Source of the DNA: Palsa-883 sp963826975
Lineage (GTDB): Bacteria; Pseudomonadota; Alphaproteobacteria; Acetobacterales; Acetobacteraceae
Length of the DNA stretch: 64,000 nucleotides
Assembly (NCBI GenBank): GCA_963826975.1
Contig: CAWGZJ010000007.1
Coordinates: 248,001-312,000 of the forward strand
Reading direction: 5' to 3'
Shown: positions 36,254 to 44,188 of the stretch, one piece after another
Numbering within the stretch: the stretch's first letter is position 1
Layout: each line of letters opens with the position of its first letter
Translations under genes and position numbers: made by a program
Notes under the pieces: model-generated
Told to the model about the DNA's origin: nothing
The model's database searches: none
The model's input: the letters and a program-made list of their open reading frames with translations, nothing else

Positions 36254-37222
36254 TCACTGCTGGATCCTCAGCCGCGGGTCCAGCACGTCACGCAACCCGT
36301 CGCCCAGCAGGTTCAGCCCCAGCACCGTCACCATCAGCGCCAAGCCCGGGATCGCAATGATCCACGGGGCATCGACCATGTATTGCCGGCCCTCGGCCAT
36401 GATGTTGCCCCAGGTCGGCGTCGGCGGGACCGCGCCGACACCCAGGAAGCTCAACGTTGCCTCGGTCAGCACGGCGTAGGCGAACAGGAAGCTCAACTGC
36501 ACGATCAGCGGGGCCATGGCGTTCGGCAGGATGTGCCGGCGCAGGATGCGCCAATGCCCGGCGCCGGCGGCAACGGCGGCCTGCACATACTCCATCTCGC
36601 GCAGCACGATCACCGAGGACCGCACGATGCGCGCGGTGCGCGGCGTGTAGACGACGCCCAGCGCGATGATCACGTCGTTCAGCGACGGCCCCAGCACCGC
36701 GGTGACCGCGATCGCCAGCAGGACCGCGGGGAATGCCATCAGCGCGTCGTTGATCCGCATCACCACGTTGTCGATGCGGCGGAAATACCCGGCTGCCGCG
36801 CCGATCGCGGTGCCCAGCACCGCGTTGATCGCCACGACGGACACGCCGATGATCATCGACAGCCGCGCGCCCCAGATGACCCGCGAATACAGGCTGCGGC
36901 CGAAATTGTCAGTGCCGAACAGGTGATCCGGCGACGGCGACAGGAACCGGTAGCGCATCGCCAACCGGTCGGGATCGGCCGAGGTCAGCCATGGCGCCAG
37001 CAGCGCAACGACCAGCACGAACACGAACACCACGAAGCCGGTCATGAACAGGCGGTGATGCAGCAACCGGCGCAGCGTCAGCACCGCCGGCGACAGGCGC
37101 CGCTCCGGCACGTCCTCGGCATCTGGCGTGGGGGCATCCGGCGCAGGGGACAGCGTCACGTCCGGCGGAGCGCCGCTGTCCGCGTCCGGCGCGGTGTGAC
37201 GCGTGCTGTCAAGCGCCGCCAT
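36254..37222 (-). CDS. ABC transporter permease (DppC-like)
   Basis: The 322-residue membrane protein starts with a Pro/Asp-rich cytoplasmic leader of about 55 residues, followed by a first helix (LFMTGFVVFVFVLVVALLAP) and the OppC/DppC motif HLFGTDNFGRSLYSRVIWGAR. The EAA loop that contacts the ATPase reads YVQAAVAAGAGHWRILRRHI, followed by LPNAMAPLIVQ. It is intact and overlaps the end of the DppB-like gene by 14 bases. Confidence 0.9.
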   Translation of the reverse strand: MAALDSTRHTAPDADSGAPPDVTLSPAPDAPTPDAEDVPERRLSPAVLTLRRLLHHRLFMTGFVVFVFVLVVALLAPWLTSADPDRLAMRYRFLSPSPDHLFGTDNFGRSLYSRVIWGARLSMIIGVSVVAINAVLGTAIGAAAGYFRRIDNVVMRINDALMAFPAVLLAIAVTAVLGPSLNDVIIALGVVYTPRTARIVRSSVIVLREMEYVQAAVAAGAGHWRILRRHILPNAMAPLIVQLSFLFAYAVLTEATLSFLGVGAVPPTPTWGNIMAEGRQYMVDAPWIIAIPGLALMVTVLGLNLLGDGLRDVLDPRLRIQQ

Positions 37223-38159
37223 AGCGCACCCGCGGATCGAGGAATGCGTAGATCACGTCAACGCCGATATTCACCAGCACCAGCAGCGCGGTGACGATCA
37301 GCAGGCCGCCCTGGACCATCGGATAGTCGCGGTTCAGCACCGCCTGGGTCAGCAACTGGCCGACACCGGGGATCGAGAACAGCGTCTCGGTCACCACCGC
37401 GCCGGAGATCAACAGCGAAACGATGATGCCGATCACCGTGACGATGGGGATCAGCGCGTTGGACAGCGCGTGCTTCACCACCACCAGCCGGCGCGGCAAT
37501 CCCTTGGCGCGCGCGGTGCGGATATAGTCCTGCCGCAGCACCTCCAGCATGGTGGAGCGGGTGATCCGCGCCAGCAGCCCGGCCAGCAGCAGCGCGAGCG
37601 ACACCGCGGGCATCGTCAGGTCGCCAGCCAGCCCAGCGGATCATCGGACAGCGCGATATAGCCCCCGGTCGGCAGCCAGCGCAGATCGACCGCGAACAGA
37701 ATGATCATCAGCAGGCCGAGATAGAAATTCGGCAGCGAAATACCGACCATCGCGAACATCATCGCCGCCTGATCCACCCAGGTATTCTGCCGCAGCGCCG
37801 CCAGCACGCCGGACGACCAGGCCGATCACCAAGGTGATCACCAGGGCATACAGCGACAATGCGATGGTGACCGGCAGGCGGAACATCGTTGCCTCCACCA
37901 CCGGCTGGCCGAGCAGCAGCGAACGGCCCAGATCACCGTGCAGCAGATTGGCATACCAGCGCACCAACTGCGTCATCAGTGGCTGATCCAGGCCCAGATC
38001 GTGCCGGATATTGGCAATCTGCTCCGGCGTCGCGCTGAGCCCGGCGATCGCCGCCGCCGGATCGCCGGGGATCAGGTGGATCATTGCGAAAGTGATCAGA
38101 CTGACGATCAGCAGGATGGGCAGCGCGCTGAGTAGCCGGCTGACGATGATGCCGGTCAT
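37209..38159 (-). pseudogene. ABC transporter permease (DppB-like), two compensating frameshifts
   Basis: The N-terminal part (38159 to about 37812) reads as DppB (LIPGDPAAAIAGL, DLGLDQPLMTQLVRWYANLL, GDLGRSL). An extra base near 37811 shifts the frame; the true middle (LAALRQNTWVDQAAMMFAM, PNFYLGLLMIILFAV) continues one frame off, and a missing base near 37619 returns it to the first frame for the C-terminal third (ARAKGLPRRLVVVKHALSNA). The net length equals an intact 316-residue gene. Either the gene is dead with two lesions or both are sequencing indels. Confidence 0.85.
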
Positions 38160-38193
38160 GCCCGGCTGCTCAACGTTGCGTCCTTCGGCCAGA

Positions 38194-39766
38194 TTACTTC
38201 TCGAACCACACGTCGGCCATGCGCGGGATGCGGAATGGTACGAAGCCCTTCACGTCGGACCGCGTCGCCTGCACCTTGGTGAACGAGCCGAACGGCACCG
38301 CGTAGACCTTGTCGAGCGTAAGTTTCTGCATGCGCACGAACGCGGCCTGGCGGGCCTCGGGGGTCGGCAGGCTGTTCATGTCCTGCCAGGCTGCCAGCAT
38401 CTCGGGGTCGTCCTTGTCGCCTGGCGGTTTGTAGGCGGCGTTCGGGCTCACCAGGAACTGCATGGTGTCCAACGCACCCAGCGCCGGTTGGGTGCCCCAG
38501 CCGGTGTAGAAGAAGTTCCAGCCTTTACTGGTGTTCAGATCGAGCTGCACCGAGGTCGGCCAGTCGACGACTTTCATTTCGGCCTTGATGCCGATCGCCT
38601 GAAGCTGCTGCTGCATCACCAGCGCCGAGTTGTACATCGGCGCATAGTCCTTGTCGGTCAGCAGGATCACCGGCTCGCCCTTGTAGCCGGACTGCGCGAG
38701 ATACTTCTTGGCCAGGTCTGCATCGTGCAGGTTGTAGGTATTCTTGCCGGAGTCGGTGTAGTCGGCCTGGTTGGGATACTGGAAGCCGACATTCAGCTTG
38801 TAGTTGCCATCCGATGCGGCATCCATGATCTCGTCCATGTCCAGCGCCGCCTGCACCGCCTTGCGGAACATCAGGTTGTCGGTCGGCGGGTCGGAAATGT
38901 TGGGTAGCGCGATCTGGATCCACCAGTTGTTCAGCGGCAGGATGGTGATCTTCGGGTTGTTCTTCACGTCCGGCAGCGATTTGGCCGGGACGTCCTCGAC
39001 CCCCTGCAGCTCGCCGGTCTGCAACCCGGCGACCCGTGCCTGGCCCTCGGTGACGATACGGAACGTCACTGTGTCGAAACATGCCTGCTTGTAGCCGCCG
39101 AATCCGGTGCGCTGTTCGAAATTCTTGTTCGGTACGTAGCCGTCGAAGCGCTTGATCTTCACGAAGCTGCCGGGCACCGCCTGCACAAGCTCAAACGGGC
39201 CGGTGCCGATGGTCTTGAGCTGTTGCGGTGGATCGTCCTTGTCCTCGGCCGGGATGATAACGATCGGCACGCTGAACGACGACAGCGCGAGCAGGAAAGT
39301 TGGCTGCACCTTCTTCATGTAGATCGTGAAGGTCGATTTGTCCGGCGCGTCCCAGCGCGCCACGTTGTCCAGCGCGTTGCGCGGCCAGGCCGATCTTGGC
39401 ATAGCGGTCGAAGCTGGCCACCACGTCCGCCGAGGTCATTTCCTTTCCATTATGGAAATGCACGCCCTGGCGCAGTTTGAAGGTGTAGGTCATGTGGTCG
39501 GCGGACTCGGTCATCGAGTCCGCCATGTCCAGGATCGGGCTGAAATTTTCGTCGCGCGTCATCAGCGCTTCGAACATGTTCATCGCGACGTTGCGGGTCG
39601 AGATGGTGGACGAGGTCATTTGGTCCAGGCTGTTGATGTTGGCTTCCTGGCCGAAGACGAAGTCACCCCCGACATGCGGGCACTTGAATGTCGCCGCGGG
39701 CGCGGGGCCAGCGGCCAGCGTCAATCCGGCCAGCGCCAGGCAGGTGCTGAGCATCGCACGTCCCAT
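38194..39766 (-). pseudogene. ABC transporter substrate-binding protein family 5 (DppA-like), one-base frameshift
   Basis: The N-terminus at 39766 has a signal peptide (MGRAMLSTCLALAGLTLAAG to about APAAT) and the family 5 start FVFGQEANINSLDQMTSSTI, then HMTYTFKLRQGVHFHNGKEM, the classical solute-binding motif. An extra base at about 39384 shifts the frame; the second frame continues RNALDNVARWDAPDKSTFTI to LYNS-type motifs and ends at 38194. Removing it gives 523 residues, normal for DppA/GsiB relatives. It heads the operon. The ligand could be a peptide, opine or glutathione-like compound. Confidence 0.85.
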
Positions 39767-40127
39767 GATCGAACCTCTCCCGTGGCTGCGGTCCGTCAGG
39801 CCGCTTGGCGTGGAACCTGACGGCCCCGTGAGGCCGGCGTCAAGGGGATGTGCTGGGTGGTTTTTTGGGGTTGGGGGGCTCTGGGGGGCGAGGGAAACTC
39901 TCAGCCTCGGCTTGAGGGAAGGGTTGGGGCGCCGGAAGCTTCGGTGGGACCCTGGCACCAACCCCCCCCAGCCCCCTCCCTCAAGGGGAGGGGGAGAGTC
40001 TGAATGTTTCCCGCTCCTCGCCACTCTCCCCCTGTGTCCTACCCTTGTCTCGTACCCCCTGGGTTGCGCGCGGGTGAGGCTGGCGGGCATAGTCCAGCGC
40101 ATCTGTTCTGGGGTTGTTCCGCCGGTC
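39767..40127. other. Divergent intergenic region with repeat family B, copy 4
   Basis: This 361-base gap between the dppA-like and phosphatase genes must hold promoters for both. Bases about 39889-40012 form a copy of repeat B: GGCTTGAGGGAAGGGTTGGG on the left and CCCCCTCCCTCAAGGGGAGG on the right, with GGGAAACTCT and AGAGTCTGAATGTTTCCC at the ends as outer arms. I see no coding sequence or clear promoter boxes. Confidence 0.6.
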
Positions 40128-40799
40128 ATGGATACGATTTTTCGTGGCGATGTCAGCACCGCCGGCGGGCGCGCGCTTGCGTGGGCCGATGCGCTGTTCA
40201 TCGACCACGCGGTGTTTCGCCTGGTGTGGAGCAACCTGGCCGAGGTCGCTCCCGGGCGGCTGTACCGCAGCAACCACCCGCTGCCCGGGCGCCTGGCGCG
40301 GTTGACTGGGCGATACGGGCTGCGAACGCTGATCAACTTGCGCGGGCCGACCAACAATGGCTCGGATGCGCTGTCGCGCGACGCGGCGAAGCGGCTTGGG
40401 CTCGACTTCATCGACATGGCGCTGGAAAGCCGCGGCGCGCCGCAACGGGATCGGATCGTGCGGCTGCACGACGTCTACCGTGACATGCGCGCGCCGGCGC
40501 TGATGCACTGCAAGTCCGGCGCCGACCGCGCGGGCCTGGCGGCCGGGCTGTTCGTGCTGTTGAATGGGGGCACCGCGCGCGACGCGCTGCGCCAGTTGTC
40601 GCTGCGGTTCGGCCATATCCGGCAGGCCAAGACCGGCATCCTCGATGCATTCTTCCTGCACTACCAGCGCGAGGGCGAGGGCCGAAAACCCTTCATCGAC
40701 TGGGTGCGCGAGGATTATGATGAGGTGGCGTTGCGGCGGAACTTCCGCGCGAACGGCCTTGCCAGCTTCATCAACGACTGGGTGCTTGCCCACGAATAG
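40128..40799 (+). CDS. Protein tyrosine/dual-specificity phosphatase-like protein
   Basis: The 223-residue protein has the cysteine phosphatase P-loop HCKSGADRAG, with nucleophile Cys128 and Arg134, and LYRSNHPLPGRLARL near residue 45, typical of bacterial phosphatases of the DSP-like family. It is followed 12 bases later by a Kdo hydroxylase gene; such phosphatase plus Kdo hydroxylase pairs suggest envelope glycolipid modification. ATG 40128 is the first start of the conserved region. Confidence 0.85.
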   Translation: MDTIFRGDVSTAGGRALAWADALFIDHAVFRLVWSNLAEVAPGRLYRSNHPLPGRLARLTGRYGLRTLINLRGPTNNGSDALSRDAAKRLGLDFIDMALESRGAPQRDRIVRLHDVYRDMRAPALMHCKSGADRAGLAAGLFVLLNGGTARDALRQLSLRFGHIRQAKTGILDAFFLHYQREGEGRKPFIDWVREDYDEVALRRNFRANGLASFINDWVLAHE

Positions 40800-40811
40800 A
40801 GGTGAATAACC

Positions 40812-41699
40812 ATGGATGCGGCCGAGGTGCTGGAAACCCTGCCGATCACCGCCTGGCACGGGCCATTCGACCCGGCGTTGCGCGCCCGCGCGATGGCGGC
40901 GTTGGAGAGCGGCAAGGTGCTGGTGCTGCCGGACCTGCCGTTCCAGGTCGCGCCTGATGAGGCGGACCTGCTGCGCCCCGACGTGGCGGGCGGGGAGCGG
41001 AAGAATGTCAGCCTCGATCCGCGGACCGGCCGGTTGGGCAACGTGGCGCTGCAACCGGGGGAGGCCGGGCGGCTGACCGCGATGGTGCGGCGCTTCGCCG
41101 ATCATGCGGCTGGGTTAGTGGCCGACCTGCTGCCCGGTTACGCGCCGGCGCTGCAGCAGGCGCGCACCAGTTTCCGGCCGAACGAGATCGCCGGACGCAA
41201 TTATTCGCCGCGGCATGACGACCGCAGGTTGCATGTCGACGCATTTCCAAGCCGCCCGATGGCGGACAAGCGCATCCTGCGGTTGTTCACCAACGTGGCG
41301 CCCGACGGCGCCGTGCGCGCGTGGCGTGTGGGGGAAAAATTCGAGCCGTTCGCACTGCGGTTTCTGCCGCGAGCGGGACGGCCGCTGCCGGGCAGCGCCT
41401 GGCTGCTGCAGCGGCTCGGCATCACCAAGGGCAGGCGCAGCGTCTACGATCACATCATGCTGAGTCTGCACGATCGCAGCAAGCTGGATGCTGCGTATCA
41501 GGCCTCGGCGCCGCACGCGGATGTATGCTTCGCGTCCGGAACGACATGGCTGTGTTTTACCGACCAGGTGCTGCACGCCGCACTCGCCGGGCATTGTGCG
41601 TTGGAGCAGACGTTTCATGTGCCGGTGTCGGCAATGGGCGATCCGCTGCTCACGCCATTGCGTGTGTTGGAGCGGCTTTCGGGGCGTTCGCTGATTTGA
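40812..41699 (+). CDS. kdoO: Kdo 3-hydroxylase (Fe(II)/2-oxoglutarate-dependent)
   Basis: The 295-residue protein matches the Kdo hydroxylase family: AGRNYSPRHDDRRLHVDAFP (about residues 128-146) carries the metal-binding His141 and Asp143, and the distal His is His255 in DQVLHAALAGH. KRILRLFTNVAP and the C-terminal LEQTFHVPVSAM are also family features. It would hydroxylate 3-deoxy-D-manno-octulosonate in lipopolysaccharide at C3, giving Ko, on the inner core. Coupled with the phosphatase gene upstream. Confidence 0.85.
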   Translation: MDAAEVLETLPITAWHGPFDPALRARAMAALESGKVLVLPDLPFQVAPDEADLLRPDVAGGERKNVSLDPRTGRLGNVALQPGEAGRLTAMVRRFADHAAGLVADLLPGYAPALQQARTSFRPNEIAGRNYSPRHDDRRLHVDAFPSRPMADKRILRLFTNVAPDGAVRAWRVGEKFEPFALRFLPRAGRPLPGSAWLLQRLGITKGRRSVYDHIMLSLHDRSKLDAAYQASAPHADVCFASGTTWLCFTDQVLHAALAGHCALEQTFHVPVSAMGDPLLTPLRVLERLSGRSLI

Positions 41700-42082
41700 C
41701 TCCGCGGAAGGGAATAGGTCCGGCGCCCGGGTGGAGCGCGGCAAGCAAGCAATCAAGCGCACACAGAGTTTCACGGAGTGCGCACAGAGTTTCACTGAGG
41801 AGATTTAATGGTGCTTCGCGCTGGGTTGATGCGCTGGCCGAAATGACCTTGCGCGCAGCGCCAGGCGCTGGACCGGCTTCCCCGGCACGCGAACGCCACC
41901 GCGGGCGGTTTTGCAAACCGTGGTCAGGTTTGCCCGCTTCCAGCGGCGCGTTTGCACGCCAACACGTCGGTCGCGCGTGATGTCCTGGGTGGGCTGGGAA
42001 GGTGAGCGGTTAAGGAAAAGCGTTGCGTTAATTCGTCCCAACTCGATAAACTCGCGTCCACTAATGAGACGGGGGAAACGCA
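41700..42082. other. Intergenic region with half of a family C repeat and a possible promoter
   Basis: Bases 41744-41862 match the left half of the inverted-repeat element at 46935-47104 (GCAATCAAGCGCACACAGAG, then the second arm unit and the GTGCTTCGCGCTGGGT block). Further down, TTGCGT (42023-42028) and GATAAA (42045-42050), 16 bases apart, may form a promoter for the Hint protein gene, whose GTG follows a GGGGGAAA site. Confidence 0.5.
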
Positions 42083-44188
42083 GTGGCCAACAGCTTTACC
42101 TGGTTCGGGGGCTCCGGTTTCTTCAACGTCGGGACCAACTGGTCGCCGGTGGGTCCGCCCCAGGCCGGCGACACTGCCATCGAAAATTCCGGCACGATCC
42201 TGGCCACGGACGCGGAATTGTCGTCGAACACCGTTTTCCTCAATGCGGGCACGATCCAGTTTTCCAATGATACCGGTTCGTCGTTCCGCGGCGGCAGCAT
42301 TGTCAGCGGTTTCGATCAGGGGACGACTGTATTCACCGGGGGCAACGCGGCCGCGGCAATCGATACGTTCGGCAACTTCGTCAATGACGGGCTGATCGAG
42401 GCGACCGGCACCGCCGACACCAACACGACGATCGTCATCGCGCAGGACGGCACCAAACCCGGCTATTTCCTCAACTACGGCGTCCTTGAGGCGGACTTCG
42501 GCAACTCGCTGACTATCGACGTCGTCGGCACGTCGGAGCTGTTCAACGCGGGGCTGATCTACGCTGACGGCGGCACGGTCGTGATCAACGGCGGGACCGG
42601 GATCGCCGGCGGCTATGCGCCGATGCTCGGTGGCGTCGCCGTGGTCGGGTCCGGCGGCACGCTGGAGTTCAATGCCGGCTTCCCGCTGGGGACCAAGGGC
42701 AGCAGCCCGGTGTTCGCGTTCTACAACGGAGCGCCCGGCACCACGCTGAAGCTCGATCATCTCGGGCAGTTCGGCGGGCGCATCCTTGGCTTCCAGCAGG
42801 GCGACACGATCGATCTTGGCGGTCCGCTCAGCGTCGGCACGATCGCCGTCACCTCCGATGGGCAACTGCTGCTGGAAGGCAGCGGCGGCAACGTGTTGGC
42901 CACGCTGGTGCTGTCGTCGGGCGCCTACAACACCGGCACTTTCGCCGTGTCCGGCGGGATCGCCGACGGCTTCACGCTGACCACCGGCGGCGATGGCGAC
43001 ACGCTGCTGACCACCGATGTGGTCAACTCGGTATGGAACAACAGCACGGGCGTCTGGCAGAACGCGGCGGACTGGGCGGCGGGCGTGGTGCCGGGGCCGA
43101 CCGCCACGGCGGTGATCGGCTACGCCAAGAGCGGCGCGACCGGCAGCATCAGTCCCTTCGTCCTCACCACGGGCAGCACCGCGGTCAACGTCGACGGACT
43201 GATCGAGGCCAACAATAGCGCGACGTTGCAGATCACCAGCGCGACCACGGTCGGTACCGGTGCCAACCTGTACGGCGTGCAGCAGATCGCCGGCGAGATC
43301 GAGGTGACCGGCGGCAACACGCTAACCTCGACATTCCTGCGGCAGCTTTCGCCGGGCGCTGACCTGCTGGTCGATGCCGGCGGGGTGCTCGATCTTATCG
43401 GCCACAGCGATCTGGGCTTCGCCAACAACGGTACGCTGACCGAGACCACCGTTGTCAACGGCACAATCATCACCAACGGCACCACCGTCGTTACCAGCAC
43501 CACCTTTGCCAACGGCGACACGATCGGGCTGTTCGTCACCGGCACCGCGACGGTTGATGGCGGCAGGATCGATGACGGACCGGTGCTCAACGGCACCAGC
43601 GTCGTGTCGACCGGCGGCCTGACCAGCATCGGCCAGGACGGCGGCGGCACACCGGGATCGATGACGGTGGAGAACGGTGCCACCGTCATCGACACCTACG
43701 GGTTCCTGTCGTCCGATCCGACCTCGTTCGGCGCGCTGACGCTGACCGGCGTCGGCACCACCTGGGACGACGCCAGCGACCCGACCGACGCGTACAACAC
43801 GCGCGGCTACATGATCGTTGGCGGCAACAACGTGTCGGGCAACGGACCGCTGCCGCCGCCGGCGGGCACCGCGCAGCTTGTGGTTGAGAACGGTGCCACG
43901 CTGAACGAGGCGACCTTCGCGGACATCGGTGAGTTCGACGGACAGCGCCGGCAGCGCGACGATTGCCTCGGGCGGCGTCTGGAACATCGGCACCTCGTCA
44001 GAGGGCGGGTTCATCGACGTCGGCAACAGCGGCAGCGGCACGCTGGACATCAACGGCGGCACGGTGAACGTCCTCGCCGGCAGCACCACCGCGTCCGGTG
44101 GCTTCCCCGGCGCCGGCACGTTCACGTCGAACGGCACTGTCGTCACCAACGCCGCGGGCGTGGGCACCGCCCACCGCGTCGGCAGTGA
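42083..44188 (+). CDS. Beta-repeat surface protein with C-terminal Hint domain, N-terminal part (frameshifted)
   Basis: This frame encodes the first 617 meaningful residues of a giant secreted or surface protein. It begins ANSFTWFGGSGFFNVGTNWS, with the motif G-x-W-x-x-x-x-N/D-W-x-x-G-x-x-P, repeated at about residue 316 (VWQNAADWAAGVVPGP), followed by beta-strand repeats rich in Gly, Thr, Val and Asn, as in pectate-lyase-like passengers. After about 43934 the reading loses this composition and becomes Arg-rich, a sign of frameshift. The true continuation is the frame from 43929. Removing one base near 43934 gives a 1610-residue protein. No classical signal peptide, so type I or similar secretion is likely. 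Confidence 0.8.
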   Translation: MANSFTWFGGSGFFNVGTNWSPVGPPQAGDTAIENSGTILATDAELSSNTVFLNAGTIQFSNDTGSSFRGGSIVSGFDQGTTVFTGGNAAAAIDTFGNFVNDGLIEATGTADTNTTIVIAQDGTKPGYFLNYGVLEADFGNSLTIDVVGTSELFNAGLIYADGGTVVINGGTGIAGGYAPMLGGVAVVGSGGTLEFNAGFPLGTKGSSPVFAFYNGAPGTTLKLDHLGQFGGRILGFQQGDTIDLGGPLSVGTIAVTSDGQLLLEGSGGNVLATLVLSSGAYNTGTFAVSGGIADGFTLTTGGDGDTLLTTDVVNSVWNNSTGVWQNAADWAAGVVPGPTATAVIGYAKSGATGSISPFVLTTGSTAVNVDGLIEANNSATLQITSATTVGTGANLYGVQQIAGEIEVTGGNTLTSTFLRQLSPGADLLVDAGGVLDLIGHSDLGFANNGTLTETTVVNGTIITNGTTVVTSTTFANGDTIGLFVTGTATVDGGRIDDGPVLNGTSVVSTGGLTSIGQDGGGTPGSMTVENGATVIDTYGFLSSDPTSFGALTLTGVGTTWDDASDPTDAYNTRGYMIVGGNNVSGNGPLPPPAGTAQLVVENGATLNEATFADIGEFDGQRRQRDDCLGRRLEHRHLVRGRVHRRRQQRQRHAGHQRRHGERPRRQHHRVRWLPRRRHVHVERHCRHQRRGRGHRPPRRQ

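Noticed and set aside
37641..38159. A truncated 172-residue permease as an independent gene
   Set aside because: Its last 25 residues lose membrane character, and the missing middle and C-terminal parts follow directly in other frames, so it is part of one frameshifted dppB.
40128..40799. Phosphatase read from 39492 as one 435-residue protein
   Set aside because: The upstream part is antisense to dppA and crosses repeat B. The conserved domain begins at the ATG 40128.
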